Assembly: GCF_022695595.1 (NCBI RefSeq)
Contig: NZ_CP074380.1
Coordinates: 3,856,001 to 3,920,000 of the forward strand
Reading direction: 5' to 3'
Length of the DNA stretch: 64,000 nucleotides
Source of the DNA: Streptomyces sp. MST-110588
Lineage (GTDB): Bacteria; Actinomycetota; Actinomycetes; Streptomycetales; Streptomycetaceae
In this document: piece by piece, positions 50,467 through 59,205 of the stretch
Layout of the letters: each line of letters opens with the position of its first letter
Numbering within the stretch: the stretch's first letter is position 1
Made by a program: the position numbers and the translations under genes
Notes under the pieces: generated by a model
What the model saw: only the letters and a program-made list of their open reading frames with translations
Told to the model about the DNA's origin: nothing
Database searches by the model: none

Positions 50467-50810
50467 CAAGAGGCGCCTCACGCGGGCTCGGTTCTGGTCC
50501 TTTTGCCAACTCTGCGTAAAAGGCCGGTTTGCTTGATGGGTGGAGGGCTGGTGACGGAAATCTAAGAAAATGTCTCATAAACGCTGGCTACAGTTCCTTG
50601 CCGTCGGCGGCGCGCCCTGGCCGCCGGATCGTCGACGGCGCGGCACCGCCTGCTCCCGAGCGAGCGGGCCGGCCAACTGCGCAGACGCGACCGCGTGATC
50701 GTACGGCCGCACGATCACGGGACCGTACGGCCGGAGGCCCGCGCTACCGGGCTCCCGCGTGGCCGGGTGGCCCGCGGGAGCCCCATGTCGTCCTGAAGGA
50801 GAACTCGGCG

Positions 50811-51041
50811 ATGCGGGAAATGATGTCCTTCGCGGCACAAGCCTTCCGCCGACTCACGAAAGCCCGTCACCGGAGCGGCCGGATGTCGCACCGGAAGGAA
50901 GCCGGTCGAAGAAGCCGGTCGAAGAAGCCGGTCCAGGGAAGCCGTCGGAAGAATTCCCGGGGCGCGACGCACACAGCAAGTGGAAACAGGAGGGGAAGCG
51001 TCCTGCGGCCTTGCGGGACGCTCAATACGGCTGGACATTGA
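50811..51041 (+). CDS. Small very basic hypothetical protein
   Basis: 76-residue frame with a proper AAGGAG site 9 nt before the ATG. It begins MREMMSFAAQAFRRLTKARHR and is rich in Arg, Lys and Ser (SKKPVQGSRRKNSRG). A short repeat of GGTCGAAGAAGCC lies in the DNA. The frame ends 33 bp before a strong terminator, which supports a real transcript on this strand. It lacks clear domain signals, and another frame here (around 50830-51130) is open too, so this is tentative. Confidence 0.4.
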   Translation: MREMMSFAAQAFRRLTKARHRSGRMSHRKEAGRRSRSKKPVQGSRRKNSRGATHTASGNRRGSVLRPCGTLNTAGH

Positions 51042-51073
51042 CGCGCAAGCGGTGGGCGGTCCGTCGCACGACG

Positions 51074-51131
51074 CGGCCGTGTTGTCGTCCTGTACCCCCG
51101 TCATCGTGGGTACGGGACGACAACACGGCCG
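51074..51131. terminator. Strong bidirectional terminator
   Basis: Arms of 24 bp (51074-51097 and 51108-51131, starting CGGCCGTGTTGTCGTCC) with a single G-T type mismatch and a 10-nt loop. It serves the DUF5324 gene on the minus strand and any transcript coming from the left. Confidence 0.85.
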
Positions 51132-51242
51132 TCGTACTTCTGTCCTCAGACCCCGTCCGTCATGGGGGACGTCAGGGACGCTTAGGGCGTCTGGGGCGTC
51201 AGGAACGCCTGGGGCGTCAGGAACGTCACGAAGTCCGGGACG

Positions 51243-51965
51243 TCAGGGCGTGCCACCGCGCTGCTCGGGCTCGGCCTCCGCCTCGGCCTGCTTGGCCTGC
51301 ACCTCCGGGTCCAGAACCGCCGCCTCCGCGCTGCCGTCCACCGCGGAGAGCGTCGCCCGGTCGTTGACCTCGGTGGGGGCGGGCGGCTCGACCAGCCAGT
51401 CCGGGTTGGCCTGCTTGTCCCACCACTTCCACGCGACGACCGCGCCGCCGGCCAGCACGGTCAGCACCGCCAGGCGCTTGGCCAGCCGTCCGGCCCGGGC
51501 CCGGCGCCGGTGCTTCTTGACGAGCTTTTCGATCTCGGCGGCCGACACCTGTCCGCGCAGCGCCGCCAGCGCCGCCGTACCGCGGGCCAGGGCTTCTTCC
51601 CGTACCGGTTCGGCGGCGGCACGCGCGCTGTGGACGGCGTGCTCCACGCGAGGTGCCGTGTAGTCGGCGGCCTGACGCGCGGCCTTACGGGTCATCTTCG
51701 CCGCCCGGGCCGCCGCCGCGTCCACCTTGGGGGGCAGCGCGCCACGCGCGTGCTCGATGCGCGGCTGTACGTGGGCGTCGTACTGGTTGCGGGCCTGGTG
51801 AGCAGCCTCGGCGACCTTGGGTGCCAGCCGCGTTCGAGCCTCGTGCGCGTAGTGAACGGCGGTGTCCTTGGCCGTGCCGGCATACGGAGCCACCACCTCC
51901 GCGGCGTGCCGCACGCTGTCCTTGGCCGAAACGGTCGCGGCGCGCACGCTGTCCTTGCGGGTCAC
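51243..51965 (-). CDS. DUF5324 family membrane protein
   Basis: 240 residues, start GTG at 51965 with GAGGAGGATCCC upstream. Residues 1-150 are a long amphipathic, Ala/Arg/His-rich helical region with 11-residue style repeats (AAEVVAPYAGTAKDTAVHYAHEARTRLAPKVAEAAHQ), likely coiled coil. A TM follows near residues 165-183 (LAVLTVLAGGAVVAWKWW), then a short acidic C-terminal tail. Only Streptomyces-type actinobacteria carry it, always near crgA/ppi, and its function is unknown. It is divergent from the cyclophilin gene. Confidence 0.88.
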   Translation of the reverse strand: MTRKDSVRAATVSAKDSVRHAAEVVAPYAGTAKDTAVHYAHEARTRLAPKVAEAAHQARNQYDAHVQPRIEHARGALPPKVDAAAARAAKMTRKAARQAADYTAPRVEHAVHSARAAAEPVREEALARGTAALAALRGQVSAAEIEKLVKKHRRRARAGRLAKRLAVLTVLAGGAVVAWKWWDKQANPDWLVEPPAPTEVNDRATLSAVDGSAEAAVLDPEVQAKQAEAEAEPEQRGGTP

Positions 51966-52456
51966 GGGATCCTCCTCCTCGGTGGCGTGTCCGGGGGCTC
52001 GGGGCCGTCCCCCAACGTCTTGTTCCTCGCCTGTCCACCCGGTTGAAGATCATGCCTGCTCATGCCTGGTACGGCATGTGCGAGCGGGCATCCGGGTCAT
52101 TGGGGACCTTACGGAGCCATCGGAGCCTTCTGACGACAATGCCACGGTTCGTCGCCGCGCGCGCCGGTTCGGCCGGTACTGGTCCCTGTTCTCATGGGAC
52201 GAGTGGCCCCGTACCGGCCATGTACTCCTCCCCTGCGCGTCGGATTCCTGACGGCTTCCCGACAGCTTCCTGTTGGTTTCCTGCGGCTTTCGGTCGGCTT
52301 GTGATCAGCTTTTGATCAGCTTCCGGTCGGATTCCCGCCGGATTCCCGGCGGGAAGAAATTGTGCGAAGCGCGTACCGAGGCGGTGGCCGGGGGACGAAC
52401 GGGCCGGTCCGTGCGAGGATCGGGAACCGTCAGTGCAGACTTATGGAAGGTAGATC
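51966..52456. other. Divergent interval between DUF5324 and cyclophilin genes
   Basis: 491 bp with no gene supported. It contains degenerate GCTTCC/GGTCGG repeats at about 52245-52360, including two copies of TGATCAGCTT (52302-52311, 52313-52322), and a hairpin with 10-bp arms (52332-52341, 52346-52355, TTCCCGCCGG). Promoters for both flanking genes should be here. Confidence 0.55.
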
Positions 52457-52984
52457 GTGGCTGAGCAGCTCTACGCCACCCTGAAGACCAACCGGGGCGA
52501 CATCGAGATCCGGCTTCTGCCGAACCACGCCCCGACGACAGTGAAGAACTTCGTCGAGCTCGCCAAGGGCGAGCGCGAGTGGACCAACCCCAAGGACGGC
52601 AAGAAGTCCACCGCCAAGCTGTACGACGGCACGGTCTTCCACCGGGTGATCAGCGGTTTCATGATCCAGGGCGGTGACCCGCTGGGCAACGGCACCGGTG
52701 GTCCGGGGTACGAGTTCAAGGACGAGTTCCACCCGGACCTCTCCTTCAACAAGCCGTACCTCCTGGCCATGGCCAACGCCGGCCCGGGCACCAACGGCTC
52801 GCAGTTCTTCATCACGGTCGCCCCGACCACGTGGCTGACCGGCAAGCACACCATCTTCGGTGAGGTCGCCACCGACGCCGGCAAGAAGGTCGTGGACGAC
52901 ATCGCCGCTACCCAGACCAACCCGCGGACCGACCGTCCCGTCAACGACGTCGTGATCGAGTCGGTCGTCATCGAGAACCGCTGA
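52457..52984 (+). CDS. ppi: Peptidyl-prolyl cis-trans isomerase (cyclophilin)
   Basis: 175 residues, start GTG. It is a single cyclophilin domain, cytoplasmic since no signal peptide is present. Active-site blocks are VFHRVISGFMIQGGDP (with catalytic Arg and Phe), GTNGSQFFITVAPTTWLTGKHTIFGEV and MANAGPGTNGS. The N-terminal NRGDIEIRLLPNHAPTTVKNFVELA is the usual start. It speeds proline isomerisation in folding. Its location just right of the tRNA zone is the point where conserved gene order with mycobacteria (ppiA) resumes. A purine-rich GGAAGG stands upstream. Confidence 0.96.
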   Translation: MAEQLYATLKTNRGDIEIRLLPNHAPTTVKNFVELAKGEREWTNPKDGKKSTAKLYDGTVFHRVISGFMIQGGDPLGNGTGGPGYEFKDEFHPDLSFNKPYLLAMANAGPGTNGSQFFITVAPTTWLTGKHTIFGEVATDAGKKVVDDIAATQTNPRTDRPVNDVVIESVVIENR

Positions 52985-53010
52985 GGCCGGTCGTCCGGTC
53001 CGGTACGGCC

Positions 53011-53045
53011 GTCTGCCGTCTGCTGTCTGCCGTCTGCCGTCGGTC
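53011..53045 (+). repeat. Heptanucleotide tandem repeat
   Basis: Five 7-bp units of GTCTGCC type (53011-53045, with two variant copies) in the gap between the cyclophilin and rhomboid genes. They look like slippage products. Confidence 0.8.
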
Positions 53046-53229
53046 GTACCGGGAACCATCGCGCCCTGCCTGGTCGTAGATCGGGTGGGGCGCGAAGCTG
53101 TTGCACGCCGTGGAGCGGAACGAAACGGAGCGGGGCCGGGGGCGGTGCCGAGGTGGCGCGCTGCGGTGAGATCCGTACGCACAGGACACCCGTACGCACA
53201 GGACGAGGGACCGAGGGGACCGACGACCG

Positions 53230-54183
53230 ATGGACCAGGTGCCAGGCAGCCCGCAGGAGCCGCGGGACGCGAAGGAAGGCAGCGGCCTGCCCGGTTGCTA
53301 CCGCCACTCCGACCGGGAGACCGGTATCCGCTGCACCCGCTGTGAGAAGCCCATCTGCCCCGAGTGCATGGTCAGCGCCTCGGTCGGCTTCCAGTGCCCG
53401 GACTGCGTACGCGGTGGCAGCGGTACGGGCCACGCACCGCGGGCCGCGGTCCCCCGTACGGTCGCGGGCGGCGCGCTCACCGCCACCCCCGCCCTGGTGA
53501 CCAAGATCCTCATCGGTCTCAACCTGGGTTTCTTCGTGCTGGTCCTCGCTGCGCAGCAGGGCCTCTTCGGGGACGCCGGCCAGGACGTCGTCGGTGACCT
53601 GGACATGCTTGCCCTGGCCTGGGACCCGGGTCAGTTCAAGCTCGTCGGTGTCGCCGAGGGCGAGTGGTACCGCCTGCTGACCGCGATGTTCCTGCACCAG
53701 CAGATCATGCACATCGGGTTCAACATGCTCTCGCTGTGGTGGCTGGGCCCCTCTTTGGAAGCGGCTCTCGGCCGGGTCCGCTATCTGGCGCTCTACCTGC
53801 TCTCCGGGCTGGGCGGCAGCGCCCTGTCCTACGTGCTCGCCGCCCAGAACGAGCCCTCGCTGGGCGCCTCGGGCGCGATCTTCGGCCTGCTCGGCGCGAC
53901 CGCCGTACTGCTGCGCCGACTGCGTTACGACATGAAGCCGGTCCTGATCCTGCTCGGCCTCAACCTGGCCTTCACGTTCCTGTGGCCGAACATCGCCTGG
54001 TCGGCCCATGTGGGTGGCCTGGTGGTGGGCGCGGCGGTGGCGTACGGCATGGTGCACGCGCCCCGCGAGCGGCGGACGCTGGTGCAGGTAGGAACCTGTG
54101 CGGTGGTGCTGGTGGCGATCATCGCGGTGGTGTGGGTGTGGACCGCTCATCTGCTGAGCGGGACGGCGGGACTGATGACCTGA
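53230..54183 (+). CDS. Rhomboid family intramembrane serine protease
   Basis: 317 residues. An N-terminal zinc-finger (B-box-like) domain has the cysteine/histidine pairs GCYRH, IRCTRCEKPICPECM and FQCPDCV (about residues 20-65). The rhomboid core with six to seven TMs begins near residue 95. It has the HIGFNMLSLWWLGP block, the catalytic serine in GASGAIFGLLGA and the catalytic histidine in SAHVGGLVVGAAV. All active-site residues are present. The protease cleaves single-span membrane proteins; substrates in Streptomyces are unknown. The ATG is preceded by GAGGGGACC. The gene converges on crgA across a DnaA-box cluster. Confidence 0.95.
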   Translation: MDQVPGSPQEPRDAKEGSGLPGCYRHSDRETGIRCTRCEKPICPECMVSASVGFQCPDCVRGGSGTGHAPRAAVPRTVAGGALTATPALVTKILIGLNLGFFVLVLAAQQGLFGDAGQDVVGDLDMLALAWDPGQFKLVGVAEGEWYRLLTAMFLHQQIMHIGFNMLSLWWLGPSLEAALGRVRYLALYLLSGLGGSALSYVLAAQNEPSLGASGAIFGLLGATAVLLRRLRYDMKPVLILLGLNLAFTFLWPNIAWSAHVGGLVVGAAVAYGMVHAPRERRTLVQVGTCAVVLVAIIAVVWVWTAHLLSGTAGLMT

Positions 54184-54268
54184 GGGCCTGCGGCCCGGCC
54201 CGGTGACCTGGCTCGGTGCCCCGGGGCCCGGTGCCGTGAACCCCGGTCGTGCGGGCCGAATCGCTGAG

Positions 54269-54468
54269 TTGTCCACAGCGAGTGGCGGATCTTGCGCAGG
54301 TTGTGGGGAACATGCGTTCCGCATCGCACTGACCTGCGTTTCCCCAAGCAGGGCAAGGGGTGGCGGCGGCTCGCGAGGTGAGCCGCCGGTCACACCGGTG
54401 TCAACCCACAGGAAGTTATCCACAGATCTTCTGAAGTTTTCCCCGGCTGTGGATAACGGTGTGGATGG
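54269..54468. promoter_or_regulatory. DnaA-box cluster outside oriC
   Basis: Three perfect boxes: TTGTCCACA at 54269-54277 (plus), TTATCCACA at 54416-54424 (plus) and 54448-54456 (minus). Two weak ones lie at 54302-54310 and 54460-54468 (both minus). They lie in the 377-bp gap between the 3' ends of the rhomboid and crgA genes, so they cannot be promoter operators. Confidence 0.85.
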
Positions 54469-54560
54469 CCTTGGGCAGTACTTGCGCCGAGGAGCCGGGA
54501 ATGCTGCGGGTGCTGCGGGCCGCCACCGGCTTCACCGGCTCCGTCGGCGCCGCCCCGCGG

Positions 54561-54818
54561 CTACTTCCACTGGGTGGAGACGCCGAATCCCACCGCGATG
54601 AAGCCGAAGCCGCAGACGATGTTCCAGTTGCCCATGGCCTTGACGGGCATGTCGCCCCCGGTCACGTAGAAGAGCACGATCCACGCCAGTCCGATCAGGA
54701 ACATCGCCAGCATCAGCGGAGCGACCCAGCGGCGGCCGGAATTCAGCTTGAGACTGGCTGCCTGCTTCGCCGGCGGCGGCGTGAAGTCGTCCTTCTTGCG
54801 GATCCGTGACTTCGGCAC
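54561..54818 (-). CDS. crgA: Cell division protein CrgA
   Basis: 85 residues from the GTG at 54818 with AGGAGA upstream. It begins [16 protein letters not shown] and has two TM helices (about residues 31-50 and 65-82), with the family motif [15 protein letters not shown] at the end. CrgA, first defined in Streptomyces, delays FtsZ-ring formation during growth. In mycobacteria it binds FtsZ, FtsQ and FtsI. It is divergent from the DUF881 gene, the same arrangement as in other actinobacteria. Confidence 0.95.
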   Translation of the reverse strand: MPKSRIRKKDDFTPPPAKQAASLKLNSGRRWVAPLMLAMFLIGLAWIVLFYVTGGDMPVKAMGNWNIVCGFGFIAVGFGVSTQWK

Positions 54819-54964
54819 GAGGAACTCTCCTGTCGATGCGCTGCGTGACCGCGCCGGGGGCGGGGTGTAGGGAATGGAGCCGGGCGGGGGAGCGACGGGG
54901 AGCGTCCCTCCCCGGGCGTCCGTTAGCGTAGTGCTTCCGCGGCGTCGTAAGGAGTAAGGGTACG

Positions 54965-55747
54965 TTGAGCACTTCCGCTGACTCCCCCGGCCGCCCGTCA
55001 CGCAGCCACCCGCGCCGCCACCTGCGGCCCGTGCGTCTTTTGACCCTCGCCGTCTTCGCGCTCGCCGGACTCATCTTCTGGCTGAGCTTCGACACCGCGC
55101 GTGGCACGGACCTGCGCTCGGACGATTCCATGCTGCGGCTGTCCGACCTCATCCAGGAACGCAGCCACAAGAACGGCGCCCACGACGAGCGCAACGCCTC
55201 CCTACGGGACGAGATCGACGGGCTCGCGCGGCGGGACGACGGCGGCTCCCGGGCCGAGAACGCCAAACTCAAGGCCCTGGAAGCCAACGCCGGCACGAAG
55301 AAGATCGACGGGCCGGGCCTGACGGTGACGCTCACCGACGCGCCGCCCAACGCCACCGCCAAGATTCCCGGGGTGCCCGAACCGCAGCCCAACGACCTCG
55401 TCATCCACCAGCAGGACCTGCAAGCCGTCGTCAACGCCCTGTGGCAGGGAGGCGCCAAGGGAATCCGGGTCATGGACCAGCGGCTGATCTCCACCAGTGC
55501 CGTGCGCTGCGTCGGCAACACCCTCATCCTTCAGGGCCGGGTCTACTCGCCGCCCTACAAGGTGACGGCCGTCGGTGACCGCGAGACCCTCGGCAAGGCG
55601 CTCAACGCCTCGCCCGCCATCCAGAACTACCTGCAGTACGTCAACGCCTACGGCCTGGGCTGGAAAGTCGACCAGCACGAGACGGTGACTCTGCCCGGCT
55701 ATTCCGGCACAGTGGATCTCCACTACGCACAGCCTGTGAAGCCGTAG
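54965..55747 (+). CDS. DUF881 family membrane protein
   Basis: 260 residues, TTG start with an AAGGAG site 10 nt upstream. One TM (about residues 25-43, [17 protein letters not shown]) is followed by a coiled-coil-like segment (about 55-115, [13 protein letters not shown]). The extracellular DUF881 domain contains [44 protein letters not shown] and [11 protein letters not shown]. Related proteins in Gram-positives resemble division-ring accessory proteins, but no function is proved. It leads the rightward run of sortase genes, 82 bp ahead of the first one. Confidence 0.92.
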   Translation: MSTSADSPGRPSRSHPRRHLRPVRLLTLAVFALAGLIFWLSFDTARGTDLRSDDSMLRLSDLIQERSHKNGAHDERNASLRDEIDGLARRDDGGSRAENAKLKALEANAGTKKIDGPGLTVTLTDAPPNATAKIPGVPEPQPNDLVIHQQDLQAVVNALWQGGAKGIRVMDQRLISTSAVRCVGNTLILQGRVYSPPYKVTAVGDRETLGKALNASPAIQNYLQYVNAYGLGWKVDQHETVTLPGYSGTVDLHYAQPVKP

Positions 55748-55829
55748 CGCCCGGGAGGTCCGCCGGCGTCCGGCACCCCTGACGCCGGGGGAGTCCCGCG
55801 CGCCGGGACATGCGGGAGGCAGGGCCGGA

Positions 55830-56555
55830 ATGACGGTGCGGTCGGTCGTCAGGACGTTCAGCGAAATCTGCATCACCCTCGGCACGCTGATCGTGCTGTT
55901 CGTCGCGTACCTGCTGCTGTGGACCGGCGTACGGGCCGACAGCGCGATGGACGGCGAGATCGGCAGGCTCCAGGACCGGTGGGCCGCCAAGCCGTTCGCC
56001 TCCGGCGACGGACGTCACGGCCCCGGCCGGCCCGGCACCGCGCGAGGGGACCTCCCGGGCCGGCCCGGTCCGCAGCCGCCGTACAAGGACGGCAGGGCGT
56101 TCGCCGTCATGTACATCCCCCGCTTCGGGGCGAACTGGTCCAAGCCCGTACTGGAAGGGACCGGAAGCGAGGTGCTCAAGCGCGGGCTGGGGCACTACCG
56201 CGGTACCGCCCGACTCGGCGAGCTGGGCAACTTCTCCGTCGCCGGGCACCGGCGGACGTACGGCGACCCGTTCAAGGACGTCCCCGAACTGCGGCCCGAA
56301 GACGCCGTGGTGCTCACGGACGGCACGTGGTGGTTCACCTACCGCGTCGACCGGAAGCCGTACACGACGCTGCCCACCGATGTCGGAGTCATCGATCCCG
56401 TGCCGCGCAAATCCGGATACACCGGGCCGGGCCGGTATCTGACCCTGACCACCTGCGAGCCGGAATGGGGCCACAGCCACCGGCTGATCGTCTGGGCCCA
56501 CCTCGATTCCACGCGGCCCGTGGAGCGCGGGCGGCCCGCTGCTTTGGGTCGCTGA
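55830..56555 (+). CDS. Class E sortase (first of three)
   Basis: 241 residues. The N-terminal TM (about 10-32) is followed by a Pro/Gly-rich linker with GPGRPGT repeats. The sortase core is about residues 90-232. The catalytic His is in FSVAGHRRTYGDPF, the catalytic Cys in LTLTTCEPEWGHSHR and the Arg lies just after, in the same motif. The TLTTC signature is that of class E sortases. These enzymes link secreted proteins with LAxTG-type signals to peptidoglycan. The ribosome site GGGAGGCAGG precedes the ATG. Two more sortases follow within 4 kb. Confidence 0.92.
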   Translation: MTVRSVVRTFSEICITLGTLIVLFVAYLLLWTGVRADSAMDGEIGRLQDRWAAKPFASGDGRHGPGRPGTARGDLPGRPGPQPPYKDGRAFAVMYIPRFGANWSKPVLEGTGSEVLKRGLGHYRGTARLGELGNFSVAGHRRTYGDPFKDVPELRPEDAVVLTDGTWWFTYRVDRKPYTTLPTDVGVIDPVPRKSGYTGPGRYLTLTTCEPEWGHSHRLIVWAHLDSTRPVERGRPAALGR

Positions 56556-56644
56556 CCCACCAAGCCCGACCGCCGCCCCTTACTCTGGTGGGGCAATCGA
56601 CACCGTCAACGACACCGACATCGGCAAGTAGGGGCAGCGACAGC

Positions 56645-56821
56645 ATGTACGGCTGGATCTGGCGGCATCTGCCGGGCAACACATGGGTGAAGGCGCTGAT
56701 TTCACTCGTGCTGGTACTGGCGATCGTCTACGTGCTCTTCCAGTACGTCTTCCCATGGGCGGAGCCGCTGCTCCCCTTCAACGACGTCACGGTCGACGAA
56801 GGGATGGCCGCCGTCCGATGA
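56645..56821 (+). CDS. Conserved small membrane protein (58 residues)
   Basis: 58 residues: MYGWIWRHLPGNTWVKALI begins a single TM (about 15-37), then PFNDVTVDEGMAAVR outside. The stop overlaps the pabA start (ATGA), so it is co-translated with pabA. Function is unknown. Its fixed place between a sortase and pabA suggests a cell-envelope role, but this is positional only. Confidence 0.8.
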   Translation: MYGWIWRHLPGNTWVKALISLVLVLAIVYVLFQYVFPWAEPLLPFNDVTVDEGMAAVR

Positions 56822-57486
56822 GCGCACGAATTCTCGTCGTCGACAACTACGACAGCTTCGTCTTCAACCTCGTCCAGTACCTCTACCAGCTCGGGGCCGA
56901 GTGCGAGGTGCTGCGCAACGACGAGGTCGAGCCGGGCCATGTCCCGCCTCCCGCCTCCACGGCGGCCGACGGCACCGCGGGCTTCGACGGCGTCCTGCTC
57001 TCCCCCGGCCCCGGAACGCCCGAAGAGGCGGGGGTCTGCGTCGACATGGTGCGCCACTGCGCCGCCATCGGCGTCCCGGTCTTCGGCGTGTGCCTGGGCA
57101 TGCAGTCGATGGCGGTCGCGTACGGGGGTGTGGTCGACCGTGCCCCCGAGCTGCTGCACGGCAAGACCTCCCTGGTCACCCACGAGGGCGCCGGGGTCTT
57201 CCGTGGCCTGCCGTCCCCCTTCACCGCCACCCGCTACCACTCGCTGGCCATCGAGCCGGACACCGTGCCCGACGAGCTGGTGGTCACCGCCTGGACCGAC
57301 ACCGGCATCCCGATGGGGATCAGACACCGCGAACTGCCCGTCGAGGGCGTGCAGTTCCACCCCGAATCGGTGCTGACCGAGTGGGGCCACCAGATGCTCG
57401 CCAACTGGCTGGTGGAGTGCGGCGACCAGGAGGCCGTGGAGCGCTCGGCGGGGCTCGCCCCGGTGGTCGGCAGGGCCGGCGCGTGA
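56818..57486 (+). CDS. pabA: Glutamine amidotransferase of anthranilate/aminodeoxychorismate synthase
   Basis: 222 residues, class I glutamine amidotransferase. The sequence has ILVVDNYDSFVFNLVQYL (N-terminus), LSPGPGTPEEAGVC, the catalytic cysteine in VFGVCLGMQSMAVAYGG and the His-Glu pair in GVQFHPESVLTEWGHQML. It gives ammonia to a PabB/TrpE partner that makes 4-amino-4-deoxychorismate (folate) or anthranilate (tryptophan). No such partner lies in this window. The start overlaps the previous stop and the stop overlaps the next sortase start (GTGA), so it is embedded in the sortase operon. Confidence 0.94.
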   Translation: MSARILVVDNYDSFVFNLVQYLYQLGAECEVLRNDEVEPGHVPPPASTAADGTAGFDGVLLSPGPGTPEEAGVCVDMVRHCAAIGVPVFGVCLGMQSMAVAYGGVVDRAPELLHGKTSLVTHEGAGVFRGLPSPFTATRYHSLAIEPDTVPDELVVTAWTDTGIPMGIRHRELPVEGVQFHPESVLTEWGHQMLANWLVECGDQEAVERSAGLAPVVGRAGA

Positions 57487-59180
57487 CCGCCCTCCGCCCC
57501 GAGCGCCAAGGGAAGTCCTATCCGCCCTCCGGGCCCAGTGGCGGGTACGACGACCTCGAAGCGTTCGAGGCGGCCGTCGGGCAGCTCGATGACCCGCTGA
57601 CGGACCCGCTGCCCGTCCCGGCCCCGACCCGGCCCTCCGTCCCGTCCCAGCAGGCCGCATCCCCTTCCGGCCGGCAGCCGGAGCGACGGGCCGAGCAGCC
57701 CCCCGGCCGGCCCGCCGGGCAGGAGACCGCGCAGTCGGCCGCCCGCCCTGCCGGAAGCGGAGGTGACGCCTCGCACGCGGGCGCCGAGGTCCAGCGCCCC
57801 GGTTCGCCGTGGTTCCGTCCGCGCCGGCAAGCCGCGCCGTCTCAGTCGCCGACCCGCCCGCAGCCACCGTCCTCCGACCCGCAGGACCGGTCCCGGACAC
57901 GGCCCCCGGCCCCCACCCAGCCGCTGACGTACGAGCCGATAACGCGGCCGGTGCCGCCCACATCGCCAACACTGCTGTCACCGGCGACGCCAACGCCGAC
58001 CCCGCTGACCACTCCGACGCCGCAGCCCATACCCAACCCGTTCGGCATCCCCCGGCCGACGGACCTCCCGGCACCGTCCACCCCCGCTTCCGGGCCCGTG
58101 CGCGACGACGAGACGATGGCACTGCGGCAGGCCGAGGAGCGGACCACCACGAGCCGCTCGGCAGACGCTGTTTCACGTGAAACCGATGCATGTGAAACCG
58201 GCGTGTCCCACGCCGCCACGGCAGCCTTCCCGCAAGCCGCACCGACGAGCCCTTCGCCCACGGACCCGTCGCCTGTGGGCCCGTCGGCCGCTGCCCCGGC
58301 GTCGTCGGTGACCGGTGGCCGTGCGGCCCGCCGTAAGGCCGCACAGGAGGCCGCCAAGCGGAGCGGCAGACGCAACCGCCGGGGCACCCCGGACACGCCC
58401 GCGGAAGCCGCCACGGCGTCCACCGCGACGTCCGCCACGGCAGCGCCGAAGGGTGCGCCCGCCTCCCGGCTGGAGGCCCGCCGCGCCGAGCGCGCCCGTA
58501 AGGCCGGCCCCGGCGTGATCGTGAGCCGGGTGGTGGGCGAGCTGTTCATCACCGTCGGCGTGGTGATGCTGCTGTTCGTGACCTACCAGCTCTGGTGGAC
58601 GAACGTGCTGGCGCATCAGGAGGCGGGCGGCGCCGCCAGCAACCTCCAGCACGAGTGGGACCAGGGCGGTGGCGACCGCGAGGCCGGCGCCTTCTCACCC
58701 GGCCAGGGCTTCGCGATCATGTATATCCCCAAGCTGGACGTGAAGGTCCCGATCGCCGAGGGCATCAGCAAGCCCAAGGTGCTGGACCGTGGCATGGTCG
58801 GCCACTACGACAAGGACAGCGTGAAGACGGCGATGCCCTGGGACAAGAAGGGCAACTTCGCGGTGGCGGGGCACCGCAACACCCACGGCGAGCCGTTCCG
58901 CTACATCAACAAGCTCACCAAGGGCGACAAGATCGTCGTCGAGACGGGGAGCTACTTCTACACGTACGAGATGTCCAGCGCCCTGGCTCAGACATCGCCG
59001 AGGAACATCGGAGTCATCGCCCCGGTGCCCCGTGGCTCGGGGTTCAAGGGCCCGGGCCGCTACATCACGCTGACGACCTGCACCCCGGAGTTCACCAGTA
59101 CCTACCGGATGATCGTGTGGGGCAAGATGGTCGAGGAGCGACCGCGAAGCAAAGGCAAGCCGGATGCGCTCGTAAGCTGA
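57483..59180 (+). CDS. srtE1: Class E sortase with long disordered cytoplasmic N-terminus
   Basis: 565 residues, GTG start overlapping the pabA stop. The first 335 residues are a disordered Pro/Ser/Thr/Ala-rich region, far longer than in the other two sortases. It holds a perfect parS (58170-58183) read as VSRET. One TM follows (about 345-363, ELFITVGVVMLLFVTYQLWW). The sortase core has FAIMYIPKL, the catalytic His in FAVAGHRNTHGEPF, the Cys in TLTTCTPEF and the Arg in TSTYRMIVWG. The two adjacent class E sortases correspond by order to SrtE1 and SrtE2 of S. coelicolor, which anchor long chaplins and are needed for aerial hyphae. Confidence 0.9.
   Translation: MTALRPERQGKSYPPSGPSGGYDDLEAFEAAVGQLDDPLTDPLPVPAPTRPSVPSQQAASPSGRQPERRAEQPPGRPAGQETAQSAARPAGSGGDASHAGAEVQRPGSPWFRPRRQAAPSQSPTRPQPPSSDPQDRSRTRPPAPTQPLTYEPITRPVPPTSPTLLSPATPTPTPLTTPTPQPIPNPFGIPRPTDLPAPSTPASGPVRDDETMALRQAEERTTTSRSADAVSRETDACETGVSHAATAAFPQAAPTSPSPTDPSPVGPSAAAPASSVTGGRAARRKAAQEAAKRSGRRNRRGTPDTPAEAATASTATSATAAPKGAPASRLEARRAERARKAGPGVIVSRVVGELFITVGVVMLLFVTYQLWWTNVLAHQEAGGAASNLQHEWDQGGGDREAGAFSPGQGFAIMYIPKLDVKVPIAEGISKPKVLDRGMVGHYDKDSVKTAMPWDKKGNFAVAGHRNTHGEPFRYINKLTKGDKIVVETGSYFYTYEMSSALAQTSPRNIGVIAPVPRGSGFKGPGRYITLTTCTPEFTSTYRMIVWGKMVEERPRSKGKPDALVS
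58170..58183. promoter_or_regulatory. parS: parS site inside sortase gene
   Basis: Perfect GTTTCACGTGAAAC read as VSRET in the disordered linker. A half-match (ATGCATGTGAAACC) follows within 7 bp. It is the only parS of the window right of oriC. Confidence 0.92.
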
Positions 59181-59205
59181 GCGAAGGTAAAAGGGGTACA
59201 TCGCG

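Larger units (their letters stand above)
50427..51242. other. Interval between Pls-like gene and DUF5324 gene
   Basis: 816 bp. The left end should hold the promoter of the NRPS gene: an AT-rich stretch (TTTATGAGACATTTTCTTAG on the minus strand, about 50560-50580) stands out in this GC-rich DNA. The middle holds the tentative ORF at 50811, the right part a terminator and degenerate GGCGTCAGGAACG-type direct repeats at about 51166-51240. Confidence 0.6.

Noticed and set aside
53085..53345. Plus-strand ORF before and into the rhomboid gene
   Set aside because: It overlaps the zinc-finger coding part of the rhomboid gene in another frame and has no domain or ribosome site.
58184..58200. A second parS-like sequence next to 58170
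   Set aside because: Only the right half (GTGAAAC) matches and the palindrome is broken, so it is noted as a half-site and not called.
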